DNA of 27,353 bases from Choristocarpus tenellus KU-1152 (taxonomy: Eukaryota > Phaeophyceae). The stretch covers positions 1 to 27,353 of the forward strand of contig CAXNAD020000146.1 in assembly GCA_964200185.2 (NCBI GenBank). The letters run 5' to 3'. Both the position numbers and the translations under genes were made by a program. The number at the start of each line of letters is the position of its first letter. Position 1 is the stretch's first letter. Shown in pieces: positions 11,049-22,207 of this stretch. The notes below the pieces were generated by a model, which saw nothing but the letters and a program-made list of their open reading frames with translations, ran no database searches and was not told the origin of the DNA.

Positions 11049-12156
11049 GCATGTCAAGCTGGCAAGCATATCCCGCAGGAGATTGCTGTAAACAGAATCA
11101 TATGGTTTTGATAGACCAATAGAATACATGAACAAAGAGACATGCTTTTACGTGCTTTTCCTGCCTGACCTCCTGGAGGGCATGTAGGACATAATGTTCA
11201 CTGTGGAGTGTTGAGACCAGGAATCATGGATCATTTTCCTGTTCCAGGTACAAGCATCCTCCCACTTATCATGAAACATTCAGAAGCATTTTACTGGCTT
11301 GTTCCACAAGCGGGGTAGGCAACAGGTAACAAGTACAACTAGTGATACAGCAACAATTAGCTATAGCAGTAGGTTGTATGAAGAGCGATAGTACTCTGTG
11401 ATCTTAGTGCCTCTGATCACGAGCTGGGATAGTCCCCAGACTAAAGAGAAGAATTATATTAGTAGCTATCACTAGACGTGAAGTATTGGATATTTGTGAT
11501 ATTGTCACACAAACACATACCCCTTCCCTTCTACCTATAGTCCAAAATATTGGCTCAGGATGATGTGTGTGTATTGATACTGTTGGGCAGGGCCCTGGCC
11601 TATGATGCCGTTACTAAGGTCAAATATATGCAAAGGCCCACCAGCTACACAATTACGTTTCATTCAATTATCGATTTTTCCACAGGCAGACACAGACCCC
11701 GTGACCTCCTTCCAAGGCACAGCTCATCTCTGCTACTGAGGCAGAAGACCCCCTTGTCCTTTTGGTCCTGCTGGGGGGGGCACTGCGGTTGCTTGGTGGT
11801 TCAGGTTTTCCTTTTTTCACCCCAGCACAGTCCCCACAGGTTTACCTGGGAACGGATGTCCGTTGTTTATTTTCTCCTGCGGATGCTGAGGTACAATGTC
11901 TACTGCCTCACAGATCTTCTCCTGCTCTTTTCCCCTCAGCACAGCCTACACGTGTTACCCATGCACAGTATTCCGCCCTGTAGTACCCTACTCTGGCTCC
12001 GGGCAAGAAGAAAACATCAGAAAGTACCCCTTCCTGGTCAAGGTCAGCAGTAGGCCATCACATATGTTGCTTTTTTTTTTGCTTCAGGAGGATTTTTGCT
12101 CTACAGCATTTTTGGAACAATTGATCCAATTGTGTAAAATTATCTTGGAGGGGTAG
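11049..12156 (+). CDS. Unrecognised multi-exon gene, partial model
   Basis: A chain of short exons joins in phase, all with GT-AG introns: 11049-11087 (weak), 11248-11314, 11541-11618, 11717-11787, 11840-11890, 11940-12042, 12088-12156. Pieces read YKHPPTYHETFRSILLACS, LAQDDVCVLILLGRALAYDA, EAEDPLVLLVLLGGALR, TWERMSVVYFLLRML, EENIRKYPFLVK and STAFLEQLIQLCKIILEG, then TAG. The product would be Leu-rich and helical. I recognise no family. Three introns are only 45-52 bases, shorter than elsewhere in the window, and the one donor at 11788 (GTTGCT) is weak. One uninterrupted frame (11550-12053) also crosses this region and is an alternative. The 5' end is not found. Losing one G in the run 12150-12153 would carry the frame on into RMVETMSEEILRLE, so the stop may not be the true end. 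Confidence 0.4.
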
Positions 12157-12730
12157 AATGGTGGAGACAATGAGTGAAGAAATATTGCGACTTGAGGTTA
12201 AAGGACCAAGTACACAAGAGGATATTATTGCAAGGGACACTTAGGAGAGAAAAAAAAGGCAACATCGCCTTGTGTTGGTCTGAGCCACAGATACAAACAC
12301 AGTCACATAAATGGAGCACAGGCCATATTCCAACCTTGGTCTGTCTGGTTGCATTGATTAGAGTGTGGATGGATCCCACAGCTCCCTATAGAGGCAAACA
12401 GGGACAGACTCTTAATGAACATCACCGCTAAGGAAACTGAGTACAAACCAAGCCAAATGTCCATGAGGGATACTTGCCAGCCCCTTTTGTGAAACCAGTG
12501 CAAGGAAGGGGGTCTACCTCAAAACAACTGCTATATGAATCTGTACAAACAAATATGTGCGGAAATGAAAGTTGAAGATATTGTGCAGTTCCCTGTGGTG
12601 CAATTGAGGACCCAAAGTAGATTGGAAACAACCACTACGTTCGCTGGACCGTCAAATGAAAATGGTTATGTCCACCCCATCCGGAACGGTCCCACAATTA
12701 TCTCACATGTCCTGGTCCATGTCCTGTAGG
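12157..12730 (+). other. Coding-like fragments in shifting frames
   Basis: Several stretches look coding but lie in different plus frames: 12174-12431 (contains RVWMDPTAPYRGKQGQTLNE), about 12436-12570 (EGYLPAPFVKPVQGRG), and 12535-12729 (MNLYKQICAEMKVEDIVQF). I could not link them by good splice sites. They may continue the gene before them, be a decayed copy, or be chance. Confidence 0.2.
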
Positions 12731-13260
12731 TATTAAAATATTTCATGTCCGCCATCCAGACATGGTCTAATATTATCTAACATGGCGGACCATTTTCACT
12801 GCGTACTGCACCGGTTCATGTCGGCCTGCCAGATCAGGAGCTAAACCAATCGAGAGGTAGGCAGGGTTGCATTTTAAGGATCCCAAGACAGGGCAGACAT
12901 ATGTCATCCGGTACAATTGGAGAAAGAAAGACCTTTGGTATACTTATGATGTCGCTTTTTGTGTGGAAAGGGGGAATATCATTTTTTTTTGTATATACTA
13001 TTCTGTACATAAGTAATGGAAATAGAGTGTATTGCACAGGGTAAGAAAAATTGCTCAGAAAAGCATGGGTCCAAAATTGCGATTGGTTTATTTCTAGCGT
13101 AACATTCTCTAACATATCAGGACCATGTCCACTGGATATTGTACTGGTCCGTGTCCACCGCCCAGGCAGAGGCGGGGCCTGACATCCTCTGACTTGCCCA
13201 AACCATGTCCGTTGGCCAGTTTCACTTTTATCTGCCATGTCCGGACCATGTCGACCACGT
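12700..13260. repeat. Cluster of CCATGTCC words
   Basis: CCATGTCC occurs at 12717, 13123, 13203 and 13235, and near variants (CATGTCCG at about 12744, CCATGTCG at 13246, GTCCGTGTCC at about 13147) lie between. GTCCGCCAT (about 12747) and ATGGCGGAC (about 12782) form a perfect 9-bp inverted pair. Spacing is irregular, so this is a degenerate cluster and not a clean tandem array. The minus-strand open frame at 12834-13238 shows no recognisable protein. Confidence 0.5.
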
Positions 13261-13539
13261 GTTGAGTTGGTCTAACTGTCGAGTTCCTTTAGCACTCCAT
13301 GCGGAAAATGGAAAGTGTATGAAACATGGAATATATACAACATATCGAAGCTTAAAATTTATGTAGTATGTGCATATAATAGCTCTCACTGTAATTCTCT
13401 TCTCTTTTCTTTCCTGATTTGAAATGATGAGCAGATATCCGTATGTGTATGCACAATGAGAATGCTCGTGGTTCCTGACATTCCCATTGTACAACTGCTA
13501 CAAATTTTGTGTGATTCTGTGGCGGTGTGGTTCACTCAG

Positions 13540-13658
13540 GCAAGGGTGGTGAAGAGAATCACCGGGCAAGACGGACCAAGATGAACCGTAACCAAGAGGA
13601 CACGGTTAAGGTTGGACACGTGCAAGACTACCAGGACTTGCAGCAAATTGTTGAGTGA
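13540..13658 (+). CDS. Possible isolated 3'-terminal exon
   Basis: After an acceptor (TGTGGTTCACTCAG) a frame rich in charged and polar residues reads GKGGEENHRARRTKMNRNQ, then DTVKVGHVQDYQDLQQIVE and TGA at 13656. The composition is coding-like. I found no partner exon that joins it in phase, and no family is recognised. It could end the gene at 11049-12156 if that gene continues past its apparent stop. Confidence 0.3.
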
Positions 13659-15047
13659 TGAGGATCTTACGAGAGGAGGGATCATCACAAAGTACTACAG
13701 TAACACTAAATAAAATTCCCTGCAACACACAAAACGAGGCCTGTGACCGAATCTGAGCAGAGTGCACAACCAAGGAGAAGCAAAAAAAGTCTATTCCCTA
13801 GATTCCTACATTAAATGGTTATTAATGGGTTGAGAGTCCTTAACTGCAGAGATTCACAACACGGCATCTTGTCTTGCTTCCTAGGAAGTATTCTACAGCT
13901 TGAAACTTTCCCCATCCAGGCATCGGAATATTTTGTCCAGGTAGCTTGACTAGTACATAGTACAGAATGTAGAATAACAAATAAGATGCATTGTTTTGGA
14001 GGATGAGGAAGAATTCATGCAAGATTATAATAGTGTAATACATTCCATCTATGCTGAAGTATATGTAAGCTATTACTTTCAAGTATGATACCCTGAACTA
14101 CTTTTCATATGTATCAACTTTGTTACCTCGTTTCAAGTGAACCACTCATTCCTTCTAGGTACATGATCTATTCAGACCCATTTTTTTTCGGTTGATTATC
14201 AAATAATCAACAAGACAGTGTGAGCATGTAGTGCGTGTAGAGCGAGTCTATCCAGATTTTTGTCTAATTTTGCCTGGGAAATCAAGATCAGGTACATTCC
14301 AACTGACATAGCTTATTGATACAGTAAATACCATCAGCAAAAGGATCTACACACAAAGCTTGATTGAATCCAGTGTAGGAGATGAGTCATCCTCAACACA
14401 CTTACTTGGTGTATAATTGCGTAAAGTAGGCATAGTCTTTGCACAGATACCTTGTTTGACTGAACAGTTGAAGATCCACCTGCAATCTTGTCTGACTAGA
14501 GCAAGTAGTCCATATTATACATTTTAAATAGGCGTAGCCCTCTATGCAGGACAAAGAAAATAACAAAGAAGAATCGGCTCTTCTACCTGGTCTTCAACTT
14601 AGGACAACATGAATCACAATTCAACCACTTCACCTTTGGCTACATTTACATTGGTCCACTTGAATGTCAACCATGGCACTCTGAATACAATATAGAATGA
14701 ATTGAATAACTTAGTACAAAGTCACAACAAATTAACTCACACGACAACATGTTATCAACACTTACAACTCATCACCAAGTGTGGTCATTAGTGTAGTTTT
14801 TATCAACAAAAATGGTGAGATGGCCCTTCTACCCAACACAACACGTGGAGTTCAACAAAAGATAGGAATAGAATGCACCTGTTTGACAATGCCCAATACA
14901 CATAACAGCAAATTCTATCACAAGGATAGACAATTGCTGCACATAAGAAAAGCATGTAACTCAAAAGGGGGCGGTGAACCAAGGGGTATGTCTACCCCGG
15001 CTCATGGGAAGCAAGTAAGGCCTGTTGTCAATAACATCTGGGAAAAG
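13659..15047. other. Non-coding stretch between convergent genes
   Basis: No exon is supported. It holds a perfect small hairpin, GTTGATTAT-CAA-ATAATCAAC (14191-14211). The 3' UTR of the choline transporter-like gene lies somewhere near its right end, but I see no clear AATAAA on the minus strand close to the stop. Confidence 0.5.
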
Positions 15048-18000
15048 TTACATCCGCTGTGGTGCATCAAGCTGTCTTGGTCCACTCCCATATTGATCTA
15101 CCCATTCTCGAAGATCATGCTGGGCAAACTGTTGTGAACTAGGGAACATCTCCTCATCAGCAATGAAGCACTGAAGGATGGCAGTAATGGCTGTACCATA
15201 CACCTCTGTAAACATCTTGGAGATGAAGAAGGAAATAACCATCACCACCAAAGTTGGCCCAACCAAGGAGTACAGATCGTCTTCAATATTGGACTCCATT
15301 ATCCAGTATGTCAGTGCTCCTGTTGTAAACATCACAAAGAGCTACAGAGGGGGCAGAATGGGGCAAGGAGTAAATGTCTGAACAGATATCTCTCTGTGGT
15401 AGCTTGAACATGAATGCTTGATGCTATATTGTGTCTATAAAAGTGTACACAAAAGCACATGTAACACATGTCACGCGTGGTAAAACTCAAGTCCAAAAGA
15501 TACACAACATATAGCGAAGTATTCTCACACACATTTGGCAACGTGCAATGAAAGTGGAATCTTGTCCAAGGGGTGTAGTTCATATGGATTTTTACTGCGC
15601 ATCACTAACAATACACTGGTAGAATAACAGCGACAAAAATATCATGTTACAGTCTGTGCAACAAAACCAAAGAAGAGTTGGGAGTACAAGGGTTCTCACC
15701 CACAACACATGTACTCACCGTCATGATCACCAACAAAAACTCTGAGAGTAGGGAAACGGCTCCTACACGCGCCAAATTCCTTGCAATCAGCCAGAAAGCA
15801 TTCTTGGCTGAAGTACAGAAGCTTGTAGAGAAAATAGCTGTCTGAGGAACATCAACATCATTACAGGTGTGTCACAGAAGAGGGCAGTGTTTGGTGATTA
15901 TATAGTCCTTTCACACAAACTTGTTGACATGGCATGACATGACAAAGCATCAAGGCATTACAGGTTTCTACAAGTGACCTCGACAGGGAAGTCAGCAACC
16001 AACCTCACACGGAATACACAACAAGTGGTGTATATGGTAGTCAATGCATATACCAGTAAGTATCAAACAACAGCATGGACTTGCACCTGAACATAAGCAT
16101 TTCTGTTGATGAAGCGCATGCATTTTTCCAGGCACCAGAAGCAGCACATGCAGCAACATGATATTGCCTCCGCAACCTTATTCTGGGATGCCTTGGCCTT
16201 CTTGTTGATGTAGGACAGGACAGCTTCAATCATCTGCAAAGGTGAGTCATCCACCAGCAGAGGTACATACATAAATTGTGGTGCAAAACCCTCAGTTCCA
16301 TCAACTGACAACAATATGTAAGCAGTCAATAATCAATGCATGTGCAACTAAAGTGAAAAGTACCAGCCATAGTGTGAGTTCCTACTCCTTCTCGTAGCAC
16401 CAATGGGACCATATGCAAATGTGAAACTGCAATAAATGTCATGAATTATTTTATCCTCATGGTCCAAGGGGTGATAAAAAAGTTCTCATTAGAGAGGGAT
16501 AGTGCCACTATTACTACAACAGGAATTCTATTGATAGTACTTGCCTGTATGATGGCAATAATGAGGGCACCAAATGCAGCTGTACCCATGTGGTAGAACA
16601 AAGTGTCCTTGATCGAGCCAATCACCGTGCCAGAACCAACTGAGCTCTTGTTTCGGGTAAAGTACCACTTGCTAGAAGCCAAGGCAACAACGATTTCTCC
16701 AACAGCTCCAATGAAATTCAACGACCAAAAGAGGCAAAACAGAAGGAACCACAGACGGTACTCCACCTCTGTTGAGAAGTCAAACTCCTACAATGATTGA
16801 GGGGCAGCAACACACAAGCAGAAGATGGTGAGCACCACATAGTACATAATAGTGACCTGTACTGATGGGGATTATCACACAGCAGTAGCCACAAGTAGAG
16901 ATACACTAATGTATCAACTTATGCAAGCTTTCAGATCCTGTATGCTGAGGTTGTAGAAGCATGTACTGAATCAAGGTTCCACAACCATGCAAATGCATCT
17001 GAAAAACGAATCAATATTACCACTCATCCTGCAAGTGTTAATACCATTAATTATGATAAGGAATGTATTTACCATGCAGTATGAATAGCACTACAGAGTA
17101 TGAGCAGGTATGCACATTGTGCATCACTCTACTAATTATTTAATTCATACAAATACTTCAAAGGTAGAGTACAGAACATGAAGTTGAAGTTCTATGCATG
17201 CAACATAATCTCAAAAGTAAATTCCCATTCATACTTCAACATCCTGGATAATGAGGTATAATGGTGATACACACACCAAAGAGTCACTGTAAGGTCAGGG
17301 TTACTTTTGATCAGTGTGACATCATCAAGGTAGGGTTTGGGTCAATCACGGTCCAAAATGTTTCTTTCCATCATGATCTACCTCAAGATAAAATTTGAAA
17401 TCCTGTGCTTGAAGTCCAGCTGGATACAACACATAACATGAAAATTAGAACTACTAACTGCTAACTACTCTCTAGCACTAATAATGGGAGGGTCACCTTG
17501 TATGAAAGATCAAGTTCAGAGCCATTGAAGTCAACAGTATAATTGACAACCTCCAAATCACCCAAGCTTGCAGTGTAGGCAACATAGTATGCCCACACTA
17601 GCATGAACAGGATGAGTCCCACCAGTTGAATAACTGGCCATAGAAGAATGAGAGGCATGGCAGTGATCACACGCCCAGCCTCCTTGATGACTCCAATAGC
17701 CAGTTCCACACGTTTGCGCATGAAGCACATGAAACAGACCCACAAGAATGCCAGAACCTGCGCACCATAGGGCAAGAAATTAATAATTAATTTGGTGAGA
17801 TCTACAGTATGGATAAGAATTATTCCTTGAGCACCACACAAGTGACTTTTTTTTTGCATGTGTCATATAAATGTGATGTATCTAGTGACAAGTGCTGTAA
17901 GACACATACATTGGTCAAATCGAAAACTGAGGTGGAATATTGGAACTGTCTCAGCATCAAAGTACTGTTCCATTCCTCTTACAAAAAATGATTTTCTTTT

Positions 18001-21000
18001 CATCAGGCCTTCAACCACCATAACTTGAATTTAAAGTCACCAGTAATTGACACATTTGAAGTGGTTTGTTGGTCTTGATGAGGTACACAACAAGGCTGTG
18101 TCAACATGAAGAAATCAACATTTGAATTCCTATGCAATATCCAACTTAGTATCAACTGTGCATTGAATTGGTTGATTGCTAACCATAACAATTACAAGAC
18201 ACGTCACTCACCCAGAACAGAGCTGCAAACACATAGGCAGCAGTGACAAATGCCTAGTAGGTGGAGTAGAACATAGCAGAAAGAAAGTGGTACCCATGCA
18301 GTAAGTTGAGGAGGGAAGCGGGCAGTTGGTGTTACAGATTTGGGAAAAGGATAGGAAAAATTACATTCACGTTGAGATATGGCTATTGAAGAGGTTCAAG
18401 AGCATATATAATGAAGGAAACAGTATAGGGAGACTGGCTTGAACAATACCAACAGAAGAAGATTAAGAAGCGGAAGACGCATGAAACGAATGCACTGATG
18501 GGCTAACACTAGGGAAACTCTGCAGCATGTATTATTGTTATCCAGTAGAGTCACATGGTCCTCTTGAGTACTCGATAATCGAGAGGATCAGCAAAAATTC
18601 GATGAATAATTGATTCAAATTTGTAAACACGGTATCAACTGAGACTGTATTTCATCAAAACATTCTCTTGAAATTTCCTCAAAAGGATTTTCTCACCTGG
18701 TCTTTCACTCCCTCCTCATCCCAATCCGCAGCAACAGAATACATACCAATCCCAAGCCCCACCAATGCAACGAGCACCAGTGAGATGCAAGACCACACCA
18801 GTGCTGTCACCAGGAAAGGTAATCGCATCAAGTAGATGTAGACAAACCCAAGAACAAGGGAAACAGCAAATCCAAAACCAAAGATGTAGTCTCTGGCAGT
18901 GATCATATCGGCAATGAATTCACTTGCGTAAGATGCAAGGTCTGTATCCCTGAATTCAGACCACACAGTTGCATTCTTGAACACACAATAGTTGATGACT
19001 GCACAGAATACAAGCAACAGACACAAGCATACAAACAGCAATGGTCACAGCCAGTTAGAATCTTGGAAAGGGTCGATGGATTCAAGGCTGCTGAGATGAA
19101 AGCACAGATTGGTGAAGCTCTATAATATTTTCTAATCCTTCACAATATAAGTAAGTAGCACCTATATGAACATGTTTTTATATCCTTCTGTTTGCTTGTG
19201 CAATTAAACAGCACACTCTACACAAAACTGCACAAAAATTGAGGCTACAGGTTTAGTAACAACTCACTGTCATAGCTCTCATACTGGTACATACAGTATC
19301 CAGCAGCGACCCGCTCTTCAATGGTGAGTGTGATGTCATCATCCTCACGGCAAGCATACAGAGTGCTGAAGGAAATGAAGGATATGAAAAACAATTTGTG
19401 TCAGGTATGACTTGTGTCAGGTATGAATTGCAGAAAAATATTCAAAGTGAAGCTGGAGACTGGTAATGGTAAGCAGGGTACTAACACTACAAAAACAATT
19501 TTGTAAGTGCTCACACTCACCTTTGCTATTGATGCAAACAAGCTTGAGGGCAATGTTCTCCTTTCATGTACTATTGATAGTCACAGGTTACAATGATGTA
19601 TGTGTTCCTAACTATGGTATTGACACTTCAAAATGCCTTAAAACCTATCTAATAACATCATGTCTGCTCTGATTGTCCAATGCAAAATGGAACCTACATC
19701 AAGAAGTCATCATCTAAAAAAAAAGGGCTCTTGTCACTTGTGTCCCTACTTAGAAGGTGAAACCCATCAAAATCTGCACAGCATCCAGGTGCTAAAACCC
19801 ATTGAAATATAACAAAAAGAAAGATAACTTTAGGTATAAAAGCTCACAATAGCACAGCGCACAGATCAGGGGAGTGACCACTGTGAATACAACCCTCATT
19901 GCCATGGTTGTGATCTTGCAATCCACCAGCTCTCCTTACCACCTAACACAATACTCTGTCTCACCTCAGGTCAGTTGTATCAGGACAGCCATCCACACAC
20001 ACCCCTGAACCTCCCACATTTGCATAATACAACTGCTCAGTATTCTCAAAACCATCAGTATACCCACAAAGGTTGCCATTGTAATCAATTGGGGCAAGAA
20101 GCTTGTCAACATCACCCTGAAACAAAGGAAAGGGAGCAACAATAAAGCAAGAAAATAAGAATTAATTCATACATAGAAATCGGACAATGTGTTGAACATA
20201 CACTTCAAAGCACATAAAACCCACCCACACTCATAAAACTGTCATTGTAGACGTCGATATAGCACATGTGATGCAGTATTTGTCAGCTACTTAAATATAC
20301 TATTAATAATACAACTTAGTATCAGTCCAACACTATGCTTGCCAACTAAACGTAAAGGAAAACTGGGCAGGAGATCGTAAGTGTTGGGCACTGCGTACGC
20401 GGTTGGGTAGATATTACAAGCTAATGGAAGATCAAAATATTCCCCGCAAATATGCAGCTACTGCTTACGTTAGAGAGGAACTCCAGTCAGTGTAAGCAAT
20501 AAAAAAATGAAGCATAACTGTTCTTTGATAAATATACATTTTAGTAAGCATCCTACAATTCTGTCAATATTGTATGCAGAGTATTGGACAGTAGTGCTGC
20601 TGTTAGACACCTTTTGGTACACCCATACACATCATACAGGCAGTGAGGAAATGCAACCTGAACTAGGGGATTTCAAACTAACAATGAGCTACACACAAAA
20701 AATGCGGTCCAATACCTTGTGGAAGTTCTGGGTAACATGCAATCTATGCTTGAACAGAGCAAACAGCGCTGTGTTGTCTAGTGTAATGGATAAGCTCTGG
20801 AGTTAACATGGTGGCCCTTTATATAAACAAAATATTAATATTACCCAAAAAACAAGGATGCATTGTAGTCAGTGACACAAGGTAACCTACAATCAGCATA
20901 GCATTGATCAAAGAAATTAGATAATCCTACTACTACTACATTTACATCAAATCCCATTAAATTTGAGGGTAACACAAATGCCACCAGTCATGTATAATGC

Positions 21001-22207
21001 ATGCTTCTGGACAGGTTCTGGTTATTTGGACAAGTGAAATATTAGAGATATATTGCGCTGAAGTGGTAATATTAGAGATGAGCTTCACATCAATAAAAGT
21101 TTAGTACTCAATCTATTACTCAATCATGAAGATCAATCGGGTCCAAGACCTCCGTGTATGAGAATCTTTTCATCCACAATATTTTCAGAAGTACAGGCAC
21201 AGTATTCCTTTTAAACAGCAGTATCAGGTCACCATATATTAAAAAATATATTGTTACGGGAAATCAATATATTGTTAATATCAATATATTGTTACGGGAA
21301 ATTCAAGTTTTTTACTCGTAAGGTTTCTTCTCAGTTGGGTTGATCTGGAGTCTATGAACTGAGAAGAAACCCTCCAAGCAAGAATGTACATAGAAACAAA
21401 GCAGTTTTAGGGAAGAAATGACAAATATCAAAGAATTCTTGAATGGCCAGTGAAACACTTTTAAAGTATGTTCTAAACAAATACATGCCACAGGTACAAT
21501 ACATATCTCAGCTCAATGGCCCTGCAACATATACCTGTGTTAATGCACAATTTGGATGGGCCTCAATTTCATGGGTACAGCTAATGCAGGACAACACTCA
21601 GAATCAACACACATCAGGTCAATATGGCACCACAACTTTTTTGCTCATTGTCCACCAGGCTATTGAGAATTATGATGTGCCTATTTAATAGTTCCTAGTT
21701 CAACACAATTATTCATGCCCTACAACAATATCTTCTTGATGAACTGGTTACAAATATGAAAAATTGCATAGTGATAGCACCTTTAAAAATTATACAAAAA
21801 GATCAACTTGTGGTAGGTACTTATCTTGCGCGCTGAAAATTTCACTGTTTTACAGGGAGCATGAAATATATATATTTATGTTTGAAGATGTATGAATTGC
21901 AATTAGCAGAATGGTTGCAGAAAAAAATGGCTGCTGCGTACAAGCAACAGGGCTCAACACAAAATATGTTCTACTTACACTGTTTAAACAGTGGAGTTCA
22001 GCAACTGATCACAATAATTCTAATGAAAAAAATAATTTCTGGTCTTTGACGCATCACAAATTGGGTCACCTCTGAAATGCTGTCAGCTCCAATCCAAGTC
22101 ATTGCCACCCATAAGCACACAATAAGCACCATGAAGATAATGTCAGTACATTTTCTATTTTTTACAGGGCCATCGAAATCAGCCGGAGCTGTTAACTTCG
22201 AATCCAT
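15048..22207 (-). CDS. Choline transporter-like protein (SLC44/CTL family), ten exons
   Basis: Multi-pass membrane protein of the SLC44 family, whose characterised members carry choline or related substrates. The substrate here is unknown. Exons on the minus strand: 22207-22070, 20116-19965, 19365-19268, 18998-18697, 18253-18212, 17757-17497, 16787-16545, 16233-16087, 15841-15719, 15341-15048. Phases agree throughout, giving 599 residues. Seen: GPVKNRKCTDIIF then TM1 (about 22-42); a Cys-bearing outer loop (CGYTDGF, CVDGCPDT, YACRED, AGYCMYQY); TM2-3 (about 167-220); RKRVELAIGVIKEA after TM4; NYT and NGS sequons in the next loop; LLFCLFWSLNFIGAVGE and KWYFTR (about 346-376); GTAAFGALIIAII; a Cys cluster SCCCMCCFWCLEKC; and near the C-terminus ILQCFIADEEM, typical of the family. 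One intron (after 16545) starts GC, not GT. Exon 5 encodes only 14 residues. Intron 1 is 1,953 bases. Confidence 0.93.
19396..19426. repeat. Short tandem repeat in a transporter intron
   Basis: TTGTGTCAGGTATGA occurs twice, at 19396-19410 and 19412-19426, one base apart. It lies in intron 2 of the choline transporter-like gene, just upstream (in gene direction) of exon 3. Confidence 0.85.
21246..21302. repeat. Direct repeat with a GGGAAAT core in transporter intron 1
   Basis: ATATATTGTTACGGGAAAT occurs at 21246-21264 and 21284-21302, with another ATATATTGTTA between. The ACGGGAAAT end resembles the duplicated box in the G6PD/6PGD intergenic region. Confidence 0.85.
21322..21371. repeat. Perfect 15-bp inverted repeat in transporter intron 1
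   Basis: GGTTTCTTCTCAGTT (21322-21336) and AACTGAGAAGAAACC (21357-21371) are exact reverse complements with a 20-base loop. Together with the direct repeats just to the left this looks like the remains of a small mobile element, or a structured intron segment. Confidence 0.85.

Noticed and set aside
12834-13238. A 134-codon minus-strand open frame with ATG
   Set aside because: It overlaps the CCATGTCC cluster and has no domain, splice or homology support.
17270-17422. Possible small transporter exons (DFKFYLE, KPYLDDVTLIKSNPD)
   Set aside because: They cannot be spliced in phase, while exon 6 joins exon 7 directly in phase and restores the expected family loop.
18999-19090. Apparent in-frame TGA in a transporter exon (frame reading SIDPFQDSNWL then stop)
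   Set aside because: A long pyrimidine tract and AG end at 18999, and starting the exon at 18998 joins exon 3 in phase without a stop. The piece is intron.
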